From: JAJDXO01 sp965207535
GTDB taxonomy: Bacteria; Pseudomonadota; Alphaproteobacteria; Rhodospirillales; UBA2165
DNA: 64,000 nucleotides
Assembly (NCBI GenBank): GCA_965207535.1
Contig: CBDBMR010000012.1
Location: 186,001-250,000 of the forward strand
Direction of reading: 5' to 3'
Shown piece after piece: positions 8,762 through 17,389 of the stretch. The position numbers were made by a program, and so were the translations under genes. Positions within the stretch are counted from its first letter, which is position 1, and each line of letters starts with the position of its first letter. The notes beneath the pieces were generated by a model that made no database searches, was not told the DNA's origin, and saw nothing but the letters and a program-made list of their open reading frames with translations.

Positions 8762-11257
8762 ATGAATATGGAACGGCAGGGCGTGGCGGCGGCGCGCTTC
8801 TTCGTCCTGCTCTTCGCGCTCACCTTCGGCGCGGGCGCCCTGCAGGCGCAGACGACCACCGTGTGCGGAAACACGCCACGCGCCGGAGAACGAATCGAGT
8901 GCGAAGAGGATGCCGCTTCGACCAGCGACATCGACATCGACGCCGTTAACGCGGACATCCGCACGACCCTCGATAACGAGCCGGGCGTCTATGGCGTGCA
9001 CGAGGGCCTTGGAAACATTTTGATCGACCTTTCCCGTACCAAAATCACCACGAGGGGCGGTTCCTCCCATGGCGTCCGCGGGAACATTGCGCGAGGGGAC
9101 ACCGGCGGCAACGTGGAGATCGGCATTCGGCACTCCGCCATCGTGACCGAGGGCCGCGGAGCCCACGGCGTCAGCGGCGAGCATCGCGGCGATGGCGCGG
9201 GGGACATCGATATCGACGTTCAGGACTCCACCATCGAGACATCGGGCTACAGCGCCAACGGAATCTATGTCACGGGCGAAGGGCGGGTGGAGGCCCACGG
9301 GGTGCGCATCAAAACGAGAAGGACCGCCATCACCACCATGGGCGATACGGCCCACGGAATCTGGACCCGGCACGAAAACACCGGCGCCGATATCATCATA
9401 GATGCCGAAGACGGCTCCATTACCACCAACGGCATTAACGCCCATGGCATCTATGGTTATTACGCGATTGGCGAAGGCGATATTCTCATCAGCCTCCGGG
9501 ACATGGACATCATTACAAAGAGCACGGAACTGCATTCGACGTATGGCGATACCTTTTCCAACGGCGTTTACGCCCGGCACCAGGACATCGGCAATATTTA
9601 CATCAATATCCAGGGCGGCTCGGTCAAGACGAGGGGAGCCTACTCCTACGGCGTCTACGGGGCCCTCGAAGCGGCCGGCAACGGGGGCGAAATCTCGATC
9701 GTGACGGGCGGCGGCAACGCCATCGTGACGACGGGCGAAAACGGCCACGGCATCGTCGCCTATCACTACGGCACGTCGCAGGATACGAGCCTCATCTCGA
9801 TCCATGTCGGGGGCAGCATCGACGTAAGCGGGACGGGCGCACAGGGCATTCGGGTGGGCAGGCTTAACAACGGCGCGCCGGAACGCATGGCGGCAATCGG
9901 TGCGGACGGGTACAGGCGGCAGACCGTCATCGTCAACGGCCCGGTGAGGAGCGCCGCGGAGGGCGTTTTTCTCGCGGGCGGCGGCAAAGTCGTCATCGGG
10001 CCCAGGGGAAGCATTGCCTCGAGGTCCGGGATCGCGATCCTCGCGTCGGGAGACACGCCCAGGCTGCGGGTCGGCATGAACCCCGGCGGCCGCCGGATAA
10101 CGGACGTCATCGGGGATGACTGGATCGTCAACGACGGCGGCGAGACCGCCATCGCGGTCAACGGCTGGCTCCTGCACGACGGCGCGACGGGCGTTACGGG
10201 GCGCAGCGCTCCCAACGGGGCCTGGAACGTCCGGATGAGAGCGGAGGGGGTGAGAATAGAAGATCGTTCGGATCCGGACCCGGCCAACTGGATCGTGAGC
10301 GAGAGGGCCGCCGGCGTCATCAACGACAGGGATTTCTCCGCCGGCGACTTCATTGAGGTGTACGCGCCGCGCGCCGCCGTCTACGAGGCCCTGCCGGGTT
10401 TCCTGCTTCGCTTGAACGGCGGGGGATTCCCGGGCAAGCGCATCTCATCTCCCGGCTCGCCGCTATGGGCGCGCCTCTCGGGCGGGCCGGGCTCGTATGA
10501 GGCGGAGCGCGCGAGCGTCGGCGCGGAATACGGCTTCAGCCGCTTCGCCGCCGAGGCGGGACTGGATTTCCCCCTGGACGAGAACGCCACGGGTTCGGCA
10601 TCGGTTCGCCGGGTGCGGGGTCGGGCGGACGTTTCGGCGCCTACGGGCGGCGGGAAGATCAAGGCCGATGGAATCGGCGTGACCCTCGGCCTCTCCGTGT
10701 ACGGCGCGGACGCGTATTACGCGAGAGGGGGCGTCTCCCTCACGAGCTATGCCGCGGACCTTTCGTCGAACGACCTGGGGCCGCTCAAGGCGGGCGTCGA
10801 TGCGCGCGCCCATGCGCTGGACTTCGAATCCGGCAGGCGGATGACGATCGGGGAGAAGGTGAGCCTGACGCCCCGCGTCCGGTTGTCGCGCACGGGAGTG
10901 GACGTGGATGATTTCACCGACGCGGTCGACTCGCGGGTCTCGGTGGGCGATGCCGCCCGCTTCACGGGCAGTCTCGGGGTTGCCGTCGAGACGGCGCCCG
11001 CCCGGAACCGGCGCGGCCGCGAGCTCTCCCTGCGCGGCTCGGTGGATCTCGCGCAGACCCTCAAAGGAGCCGAGACGAGCGTCGACGTGTCGGGAGAGAG
11101 GCTTTCCTCCGAGCCGGCCGGGACCCGCCTCCTGTTGGGTCTGGGCGGGACGTATCGCCGCGGGCGCCTCTCCATAGGGGCGGACGTCTCCTCGGGAGGA
11201 CTGGGCTCCGGCGATGCGCAACACGCCGCGCTCGTCAGGCTTGGGTCGAGTTTCTAG
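8762..11257 (+). CDS. Autotransporter-like outer-membrane protein
   Basis: The 831-residue protein has a signal peptide of about 28 residues ending in ALQAQ. A passenger of about 550 residues is rich in short Gly/Asp/Ile repeats with a recurring HGI/HGV motif every 25-45 residues (for example NGIYV, HGIWT, HGIYG, NGVYA, YGVYG, HGIVA), as expected for a beta-helix. The C-terminal region of about 270 residues alternates polar and apolar residues and ends in Phe (VRLGSSF), the signature of an outer-membrane beta-barrel. I chose the ATG at 8762, preceded by GAGGA at 8747, over the upstream ATG at 8678, which would place a basic stretch before the signal peptide. It is followed by a surface-lipoprotein/Slam locus. 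The passenger's function is unknown; adhesion is typical. Confidence 0.85.
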   Translation: MNMERQGVAAARFFVLLFALTFGAGALQAQTTTVCGNTPRAGERIECEEDAASTSDIDIDAVNADIRTTLDNEPGVYGVHEGLGNILIDLSRTKITTRGGSSHGVRGNIARGDTGGNVEIGIRHSAIVTEGRGAHGVSGEHRGDGAGDIDIDVQDSTIETSGYSANGIYVTGEGRVEAHGVRIKTRRTAITTMGDTAHGIWTRHENTGADIIIDAEDGSITTNGINAHGIYGYYAIGEGDILISLRDMDIITKSTELHSTYGDTFSNGVYARHQDIGNIYINIQGGSVKTRGAYSYGVYGALEAAGNGGEISIVTGGGNAIVTTGENGHGIVAYHYGTSQDTSLISIHVGGSIDVSGTGAQGIRVGRLNNGAPERMAAIGADGYRRQTVIVNGPVRSAAEGVFLAGGGKVVIGPRGSIASRSGIAILASGDTPRLRVGMNPGGRRITDVIGDDWIVNDGGETAIAVNGWLLHDGATGVTGRSAPNGAWNVRMRAEGVRIEDRSDPDPANWIVSERAAGVINDRDFSAGDFIEVYAPRAAVYEALPGFLLRLNGGGFPGKRISSPGSPLWARLSGGPGSYEAERASVGAEYGFSRFAAEAGLDFPLDENATGSASVRRVRGRADVSAPTGGGKIKADGIGVTLGLSVYGADAYYARGGVSLTSYAADLSSNDLGPLKAGVDARAHALDFESGRRMTIGEKVSLTPRVRLSRTGVDVDDFTDAVDSRVSVGDAARFTGSLGVAVETAPARNRRGRELSLRGSVDLAQTLKGAETSVDVSGERLSSEPAGTRLLLGLGGTYRRGRLSIGADVSSGGLGSGDAQHAALVRLGSSF

Positions 11258-11313
11258 AAATGGCGAATGCCCTTGGAGAACATGTTCAACGGACAAGTAA
11301 CGAGCGGGTGCCC

Positions 11314-12054
11314 ATGAAACTGAATTATCTTGCCGTCATTCTGTCCGCCGTGCTGCTGGCCGCCTGCGGAGGCGGCGGTGGAGGCGGAGGCGGTGGCGGA
11401 GGCGGCGCCCGATTCGATGCGTTTTCACGATCCCAGGGACAATATTATTCGCTGCCGTCTACCACACAGGGAGAATATGGAACCTGGGGCATGTGGGCGA
11501 GCCTCGACTGGGATCATTTTTCGGTGGCGGGGCCGATATCGTCCGATGACGGCACACCCTGGACGGTTCAGGGCGCCCCGACGGGCTCGTTCGACAATCT
11601 CCCGACGGATACGGACCCGCTGACCGATAGCGTCAGCTATACGGGCCACGTCTGGGGCCGGGTATATGACGGCTTTACCCGTACCCCTACAGACGTGCAT
11701 TTCGACGACGGAGAGCGGGTGCGGGGTGAACTGATCGCGCGCTATCACCCCCTATCCGAAGCCAGGAGGATGTCGGTCTTCCTTACTGGAATGACAAAGG
11801 AATATCCTACCGTCGATCCTGCGGAGGGCGCCAATTGGGCCCCGTTGCCGGATATGAAATTCATCGGGAGTATCAATGACGACGCGACGTTCTCGCTGCC
11901 CGCGGAGGGATTGGAAGATCGCCATGGCAGAGAATCGGGCCAGGCGACCGGCGGTTTTTACGGTCCCAACGGGGAAGCCGTTGCCGGCACGTTCTGGTAC
12001 AAGCGCAACGGGCACCGGGTCGAGGGCGCCTTCGGCGGGGAGTTGAACAAATAA
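11314..12054 (+). CDS. TbpB-like surface lipoprotein, copy A
   Basis: The 246-residue lipoprotein has signal peptide MKLNYLAVILSAVLLAAC with a lipobox at LAAC, followed by 13 consecutive Gly. The C-terminal segment ATGGFYGPNGEAVAGTFW and GAFGGEL matches the end of the transferrin-binding-protein-B-like beta-barrel domain found in Slam-exported lipoproteins. The start at 11314 gives a correct signal peptide; upstream ATGs in frame do not. A paralogue (12295-12996) faces it and a Slam-type outer-membrane protein follows, so it is probably displayed on the cell surface. The polyglycine tether is a flexible linker. The ligand is unknown; iron-binding protein capture is known for neisserial relatives but is not implied here. 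Confidence 0.82.
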   Translation: MKLNYLAVILSAVLLAACGGGGGGGGGGGGGARFDAFSRSQGQYYSLPSTTQGEYGTWGMWASLDWDHFSVAGPISSDDGTPWTVQGAPTGSFDNLPTDTDPLTDSVSYTGHVWGRVYDGFTRTPTDVHFDDGERVRGELIARYHPLSEARRMSVFLTGMTKEYPTVDPAEGANWAPLPDMKFIGSINDDATFSLPAEGLEDRHGRESGQATGGFYGPNGEAVAGTFWYKRNGHRVEGAFGGELNK

Positions 12055-12294
12055 CCCGATGCTCCCGGGGGGAATATCCTGGATGCCCCGAACAAGTCGG
12101 AGCATGGCGACTGGCCTGTGCCCCCCCTCCCTGGCCCTCCCCCTCACCGGGGTTAGGGGTGTCCCCTAGGACCCCTGGGGGGGGAGGGAATGGGTCGGTT
12201 GGTTCACCTCCCCCCTGGAGGGGGAGGTCGAGACGGCCGACAATCAGCCGGGCGTCGAGGGGGGGGGGGGGCGGTATGAAATTCCCCCTCATTC
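12055..12294. other. Gap between convergent lipoprotein genes with G/C-rich repeat
   Basis: The 240-bp gap has C-rich and G-rich runs (for example 12 consecutive G at about 12260-12271) and partial similarity to the CCCTCACC/GGTGAGGG hairpin element found at 15166, 24226 and 43018. No gene. It probably contains transcription ends of both convergent genes. The homopolymer runs are prone to sequencing error. Confidence 0.5.
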
Positions 12295-12996
12295 TCACCG
12301 CTTCCCGCCGAATACGCCCTGAATCCTGTATCCGTCGCGGGTGTACCAGAATGTGCCGGCCAAGGCTTCCCCGTTGGGACCGTAGAAACTGCCCGTCGCC
12401 TCCCCTCTCTCTTCCCCCGGGGACGTTTCGAACTGGTCCGCAGGCAGCGTGAATGTCGCGGTGTCCGTAAGCGGGTCGTAGTCGGGGTCGGTCCGGTTGG
12501 TCCCCACGTCGCCCCTGAAACTCATCCCGGGCAGGAAGTCGCGGACGCCGTCGGGCAACTCCCGCCACATGTCGCTGAGAAAGACGTTCAGCACGTCATC
12601 CGCACCGGGCCCGTAATGGTCCCGCGAGCCGTAGGTGGCGTTCATTTGCCCGACCACCCGGTTGAATTCGCCCTGCACGCGGGACCCGTACACCCGGCCC
12701 CAGACATGGCCCGTATATCGAAAAATGCTGGGCAGTTCCGAATTCCGCGGCAGGTTGTCGACGAGGCCGGTGGGCGTGCCATGCACCAGCCAGGTCGAGC
12801 CGCTGTCGGTCGGCATGGTCTCCTCCACCCGGAAGTGGCCCTGATCGAAACTCGCCCAGAAACCCAGTGTCTCGGGATGCAAATGCCCGTACTGCCCGGG
12901 GAAGGGGTTGCCACCGCTCCCGCCGCCGCCTCCCCCGCAGGAAGCCAGCAGGAAAACCATCAGCGTGATGAAAATACGGTCCCTCATGGAGTCCAT
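12295..12996 (-). CDS. TbpB-like surface lipoprotein, copy B
   Basis: The protein of about 233 residues has signal peptide MDSMRDRIFITLMVFLLASC with lipobox LASC and a Gly/Ser-rich tether. It shares many blocks with copy A: TLGFWASFDQGHF matches TWGMWASLDWDHF, YTGHVWGRVY is shared, and ATGSFYGPNGEALAGTFWY near the end matches ATGGFYGPNGEAVAGTFWY. Both therefore belong to one TbpB-like beta-barrel family, and the duplication was inverted. The ATG at 12996 is preceded by GGAG at suitable spacing; an ATG 12 bp upstream is possible. It lies just downstream of, and on the same strand as, the Slam gene (stop of Slam at 13193), so it may be co-transcribed with it. Confidence 0.82.
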   Translation of the reverse strand: MDSMRDRIFITLMVFLLASCGGGGGGSGGNPFPGQYGHLHPETLGFWASFDQGHFRVEETMPTDSGSTWLVHGTPTGLVDNLPRNSELPSIFRYTGHVWGRVYGSRVQGEFNRVVGQMNATYGSRDHYGPGADDVLNVFLSDMWRELPDGVRDFLPGMSFRGDVGTNRTDPDYDPLTDTATFTLPADQFETSPGEERGEATGSFYGPNGEALAGTFWYTRDGYRIQGVFGGKR

Positions 12997-13192
12997 GAAC
13001 GCTCCCATGCAACAGCCTCACGAAACAGCACCGACAGGCCTTGCAGAAGGACCTTGATGACGTCTGGAACGTTTTTCAGAACCGGGCATTGAAGTCAATC
13101 CCGATACCGTTTTCCGGCCGTATTTCTCCGCCTTCGGTTTCCGGCCGGCCGAATTCGAGGTTGACTTCAAGGGGCTATGGCGGGCGCAGGCC

Positions 13193-14632
13193 CTAGAACT
13201 GGCGCACGAAGCTCAGCTCGCCGCTGGTTCGCTTGTAGTCGTAAAGCTGCGCGTTGGTCGTCCGCACCTCCTTGACCACGGAGAGTCGCGGGCTGAAGCC
13301 CAGCACGGTGAAGGCGCGGTTGTGGACCGAGAGGCGCAGGGACCGGGTGCGATCCCGACGGGGCTCACCCCCGGGTGTGTAGAAGCCCCAGTTGCCCTCG
13401 TAGCCCGTCCTGCGCATCTCGCCGCTCCCGCCCACGGTGAAGCCCAGCGGCAGGGCGACCGTGAGGCCGAGCCGCAGCCATCGGCGGTCATGGCGCCATC
13501 TCTCCGATTTGGGGCGCTCACGGCCGTATCCGGCCGCCGAATCGGCCCTGAGGGTGGGGGCTATCACCCAGGACCCGCCCAGGGAGAAGTCGGCAACCGG
13601 CCCGTCCAGGAATTTGTATGTCCGGTAGCCGCGGTCGTGCCACGCCGCCCGGGCAATCGCCGTCACCCGGCGGGTGAGCCGGCGTCCGGCCTCGACGCGC
13701 AGCCCGAGGTCGTCGTGATAGGGCACATTGGCCGTCCAGCGGCGGCGGACGCTGGCAAGCAGGCTCACCTCCGTGTTTCTGTCCACCAGCCAACGCGGGC
13801 CGGCATGGCCCGACAGGAACAGCCGGTCGAACCTCTCCCCCGCATAGTCCCGCCGCGAGATATCGCCGCCGGCGCGCAGCCTGAGCCCGTCGTCCAGGGG
13901 ATACCGGTACTCCCCGCCGGCCCATACGGAAATCCCCACCCCGGAGGTCGTCAGTTCCTCGGCGTCGCGTTGGAACGGCAGGCCCCAGATGTAGAGGGTC
14001 CTCTTCGAGGAGGTTCCGCCGATGTTGGTGTCCGGCGCGATCGCGGCGCCGGCATGCATGCGCCAGCCCCGGCGCGCCCGGATCCGCGCGAGAAACCGCT
14101 GGACGTTGGCGGCCACGGCCGGCGGCGGCTCGCCCGCCAGCACCCGCTCGAAATGCCGGCGCGACAGGCTGTCCTCGCCCTTGTAGAAGAACGCCCGCGC
14201 CAGCTCCAGGCGCACCCGCACGAGGCCGGGGCGGTCGATCAGCATGAAGCGCAAGGCGGCGATGGCTTCGTCCAGCAGGGCGTCCCGCTCCGCCGCGGCG
14301 ACATCCGGCAGCCGCGATGCCTCGATCGCCGCGATGCCGAAGAGAAAGCGGACGTTCGTGTCGACCCGCCCGCCCCGCGTCTGGGGCCGCAGGATCGCCA
14401 GCGCCTCGTTGAATTTGAGTTCCCGGATCAGCGCCCGCGCCCGGGCGACGGCGTCCGCCACATCCGGCTGGCCCGCGGTTGCGGGAGAGGGCGGCACGTT
14501 CGCGGCGCTTAAGGTCAATTCGCCCGATAAGGTCAATTCGGAAGAATTGACCGGATTGACCGACCACACCGGCGCGGCCATTGGAAAGACGGCGGCGGCT
14601 GCGAGTGTCAGTGCGCGGCGATTCGGGGCCAT
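13193..14632 (-). CDS. Surface lipoprotein assembly modifier (Slam-type, TPR plus outer-membrane barrel)
   Basis: The protein of about 479 residues has a signal peptide (MAPNRRALTLAAAAVF...) and a helical TPR-like domain (about residues 60-200). The segment VRVRLELARAFFYKGEDSLS, followed by PPAVAANVQRFLARIRARRGW, is the hallmark of the DUF560/Slam family. A C-terminal beta-barrel follows with alternating residues and a terminal Phe (ELSFVRQF). Slam proteins move TbpB-like lipoproteins to the outer surface, and two such lipoproteins lie immediately downstream. The start is uncertain: ATG 14632 gives the right signal peptide, TTG 14638 is an alternative, and the stronger Shine-Dalgarno sequence precedes an out-of-frame ATG at 14648. 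Confidence 0.85.
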   Translation of the reverse strand: MAPNRRALTLAAAAVFPMAAPVWSVNPVNSSELTLSGELTLSAANVPPSPATAGQPDVADAVARARALIRELKFNEALAILRPQTRGGRVDTNVRFLFGIAAIEASRLPDVAAAERDALLDEAIAALRFMLIDRPGLVRVRLELARAFFYKGEDSLSRRHFERVLAGEPPPAVAANVQRFLARIRARRGWRMHAGAAIAPDTNIGGTSSKRTLYIWGLPFQRDAEELTTSGVGISVWAGGEYRYPLDDGLRLRAGGDISRRDYAGERFDRLFLSGHAGPRWLVDRNTEVSLLASVRRRWTANVPYHDDLGLRVEAGRRLTRRVTAIARAAWHDRGYRTYKFLDGPVADFSLGGSWVIAPTLRADSAAGYGRERPKSERWRHDRRWLRLGLTVALPLGFTVGGSGEMRRTGYEGNWGFYTPGGEPRRDRTRSLRLSVHNRAFTVLGFSPRLSVVKEVRTTNAQLYDYKRTSGELSFVRQF

Positions 14633-15165
14633 CCACAAAGGCCCCCATCTCGGCTCCTGTGACCGCAGGGGGGTTGGTCTGCCCTTCAACGTGTATCCGC
14701 CATCCGCCGCCGAGATATGGTCAATCGGCCACAGCCGGCAGTTTCTCGCGAACGCCGCGGCCGTTCGTCCATGTGAACTGTCGTAACCGCCGTTCCGCTC
14801 GACCCGGACCCGGTCTCCCCGCAACACCTCGCTTGCTCCGTGCCGACGTTCCCATGATCGGGAAGACCCGCCCTTCGGACCTGTGAGTCATTCTTCGAAG
14901 CCTGCCACCGTTACCGCTAAATGATGTTCGGAGTACCGAGCAGACGACCGTCGCTTTGCGATGAAGTGTTTCATTTGCTGACTCTCTGACGGAAGAGAGC
15001 CCAAGCTCTCGGGAATCCGGCACCGGACCAATCGGCTCGCCGCGCGGCGGCGGCCGCTTGCTCCGGTCCGGTTGGCAGGAATCCACTACTTTCCCGAATT
15101 CCCGGACACACCGTTAGTCTTGAAAGCGAAAGGGCGCCGGGTTGCGGCAATTGTTCTCCGCAAAA
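14633..15165. other. Upstream region of the Slam gene, no gene seen
   Basis: About 530 bp without a supported reading frame, leading into the hairpin element at 15166-15301. It should contain the promoter of the Slam/lipoprotein B unit on the minus strand. I found no recognisable Fur, Zur or sigma-54 site by eye. Confidence 0.4.
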
Positions 15166-15301
15166 CCCCCTCACCCTGACCCTCTCCCCCTGAAGAAGGG
15201 GGAGAGGGGACGCGCGGCAAGCTCCCTCTCCCCTGGAGGGAGAGGGATGCGGAGGCTTGACGAGGCGAACGCCGAGCCGTAGCCGGAGCTGGGTGAGGGG
15301 G
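15166..15301 (-). repeat. Dispersed hairpin element (CCCTCACCC...), copy 1
   Basis: A block of about 135 bp begins CCCCCTCACCCTGACCCTCTC and ends GCTGGGTGAGGGG, with internal GAAGGGGGAGAGGGG and CCTGGAGGGAGAGGGATGCGGAGG palindromic parts. The same block occurs, in the opposite orientation, at 24226-24352 and 43018-43154. Its size, palindromy and intergenic position suggest a MITE-like or REP-like non-autonomous element. Confidence 0.8.
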
Positions 15302-15310
15302 AAATTTGTG

Positions 15311-15480
15311 GACGCCCGGCTTCGTTTTTGAGACAATCATGCCGGGAATAGGTCAGTGTCCCGCCGTTTCGACTCCAGGCCGGCAGCAATTCCCGTTCGC
15401 TTAGCAGACTAACGATGCGTCCCGGAATACGGGAGAATGACGTGTAGCGCATCCGGATGGACGCATCCGATCGAAAGGCT
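15311..15480 (+). repeat. Duplicated upstream region, copy 2
   Basis: Collinear with 8379-8545 and directly upstream of the truncated araC copy. Its last part (CGCATCCGAT.GAAAGGCTGCTC.ATGAACGGTGA) is also shared with 19004-19038 in front of the full-length araC gene, so three loci carry parts of one ancestral leader. Confidence 0.65.
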
Positions 15481-15485
15481 GCTCG

Positions 15486-15833
15486 ATGAACGGTGACTCC
15501 ACACCACGGAAACCCGAGGCGACATCCGATAGCGGCGCCGGAACGCCGGGGACGGAGCGGCAGGCGTCCGGCCGGGACGGCTATCCGGAAAACGAAACCG
15601 GCTACTCCTGTTCGAACATGGAATTCGACGGCTTCGACGCTCAGTCGGAGCAGTTGAGCGGCCATGGCCAGCAATACATCAAGCTCTCGACCGGCCCGTT
15701 TCGCGGCCGTTTCGTATCGGCTTTCCTCGACAGGGTCGCCGCAGGCGGACCCGTCGAGAGTTGTTGCGTGGGTTTTTGGAAACGGGGCTCGTACGACGGG
15801 CCGAAATCATCCGAATACTCATCGTCATTTTAG
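15486..15833 (+). pseudogene. Truncated duplicate of the AraC-type regulator
   Basis: The first 83 or so residues closely match the start of the AraC regulator at 19029-20090: MNGD.., SDSGAGTPGT, RDGYPENETGYS, SNMEFD.FDAQS, YIKLSTGPFRGR and SAFLDR are all shared. After SAFLDR the similarity ends and an unrelated tail of about 32 residues runs to a stop. The sensor core and the helix-turn-helix are lost. It is either a dead remnant or a short peptide with the conserved N-terminal segment. The shared leader upstream shows that the duplication included regulatory DNA. Confidence 0.75.
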
Positions 15834-15976
15834 TCGCGGTTTGTACGAACATCGCGAACAGCCATGGCCGCGTGGCGGCATCGGGGGGGACCGCTCCGGT
15901 GCAGCGGCAATTTAGGTCAGGCGGTGTTTGAAACCGTGAGCCTCACGTTCGAGGCGCGAACTGTATGGAGGCGATG

Positions 15977-17242
15977 ATGCCGTCGGTTGGCACAGCGATA
16001 CGCCGCACGGTCGCGGGCACGGCGGCTCTGCGCGAGCGCTGGCAGAGCGGGGTGAGCTACAATCCCCTTTCGGCGCGCACGGTTCAGAACCCCTATCCCG
16101 TCTATGCCGCCCTGCGCGCCCGGAATCCCGTGCATCGCAGCCTGCTTTTGAACGCATGGCTGTTCACGCGCTACGCCGATGTGGATGCCGTGCTGCACGA
16201 CCACCAGCACTTCGGCAACGATCCGCGCCGGGGGACCCTATCGTCCCGGCAGCGCGCCATGCTGCCCCCGGCGCACGAGTTCACTTTGCTGTTTCTCGAC
16301 CCGCCCGATCACACGCGGCTCAGGGCGCTGGTGATCAAGGCGTTTACGCGGCGCGCGGTGGACGCCCTGGAACCGCGCATCCGGGGCTTTCTCGGCTCGC
16401 TGCTGGACGATATCGAGGACCCCGCCGGCTTCGATCTCATGCAGGCGGTGGCCCGGCCTCTGCCGGTGATGGTGATCGCCGAGATGCTGGGCGTTCCGCC
16501 GGAAGACAGGGACCGGTTCAGGGGCTGGTCGGCCCGGCGCGCGCGATTGCTGGAGCCTACGATCAGCCCACGCGAACGCAAAGCCGGCGAGGCGGCCTCC
16601 AGGGAGTTCGACGCCTATTTCCGGCCGATCATCGAGGAGCGCCGTACGGCACCGAAAGACGATATCGTGAGCTCACTGGCACTGGCGCGGGACGAGGGCG
16701 GACGCCTGACCGAGCGGGAGACTCTGAACATGCTGCGCCTGCTCCTGAGCGCGGGCACCGAGACCACCACCAACCTCATCGGCAACGGTATGCTGGCCCT
16801 GCTTCGTAATCCCGAACAAACTGAGCGGCTGAGGGACGACCCGAGTCTGATCCCGGCAGCGGTGGAAGAGCTGTTGCGTTTCGACTCTCCGGTGCAGACC
16901 GATTTTCGGCGTGTACTCGCGGACTGCGAAGTGGGCGGGGTTCCACTGCGCAAACGTGACAACGTCGTTCTGTTTCTTGGCGCCGCCAACCGGGACCCGG
17001 ATGTGTTCGGGGATCCGGACCGCCTTGATATCGCACGCAGCGAGGGCTCCCACCTGTCGTTCGGGAGTGGCATTCATCATTGTCTCGGTGCTGCGCTCGC
17101 GCGCCTCGAAGGCAAGATCGTTTTCGAGATGCTGCTTGAGCGGTTTTCACGGATCGACCTGCTTACCGAGCGCCCACAGTTCCGCAAGGGCATCGTGTTC
17201 CGGGGCCTTCACTCCCTGGCGCTACGGTGCATCAGGGCTTGA
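15977..17242 (+). CDS. Cytochrome P450 (bacterial soluble type), first copy
   Basis: The protein of about 421 residues has all core P450 motifs. Numbering from the ATG at 15965, these are the I-helix AGTETT (263-268), ExxR as ELLR (302-305) and the heme loop FGSGIHHCLG with axial Cys373. It is a soluble monooxygenase that needs a ferredoxin partner, none of which is encoded nearby. The start at 15977 is favoured because GGAGG lies 5 bases before it; the annotated-length alternatives at 15965 and 15974 are too close to the ribosome binding site. It is followed by a LuxR-type regulator and lies about 5 kb upstream of the second P450 in the carrier-protein operon, so it may belong to the same pathway. 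Substrate unknown. Confidence 0.93.
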   Translation: MPSVGTAIRRTVAGTAALRERWQSGVSYNPLSARTVQNPYPVYAALRARNPVHRSLLLNAWLFTRYADVDAVLHDHQHFGNDPRRGTLSSRQRAMLPPAHEFTLLFLDPPDHTRLRALVIKAFTRRAVDALEPRIRGFLGSLLDDIEDPAGFDLMQAVARPLPVMVIAEMLGVPPEDRDRFRGWSARRARLLEPTISPRERKAGEAASREFDAYFRPIIEERRTAPKDDIVSSLALARDEGGRLTERETLNMLRLLLSAGTETTTNLIGNGMLALLRNPEQTERLRDDPSLIPAAVEELLRFDSPVQTDFRRVLADCEVGGVPLRKRDNVVLFLGAANRDPDVFGDPDRLDIARSEGSHLSFGSGIHHCLGAALARLEGKIVFEMLLERFSRIDLLTERPQFRKGIVFRGLHSLALRCIRA

Positions 17243-17389
17243 GGCAATAGTTCCCATGCGTACGGAACTCACGATTCAATCGCACGCGACGCAGATGTTC
17301 TGCGGCGGGAGGGGTTATGAGAGCCAAAAGGGACTTTTTGCCGTCAGGGGCAATGGGAACAGGGGCACCGAGCATCCGCAGGTGCGGGT

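Noticed and set aside
8723..10177. 484-codon minus-strand open frame opposite the autotransporter
   Set aside because: Antisense shadow with no signal peptide, domain or ribosome binding site.
12255..12272. Long G run as a phase-variation tract
   Set aside because: It lies between convergent genes rather than in a promoter or coding frame, and such runs are often sequencing errors.
13518..14648. Frame starting at ATG 14648 with a better Shine-Dalgarno site than the Slam gene
   Set aside because: It lacks a signal peptide and the TPR/barrel features, which are all in the 13193-14632 frame.
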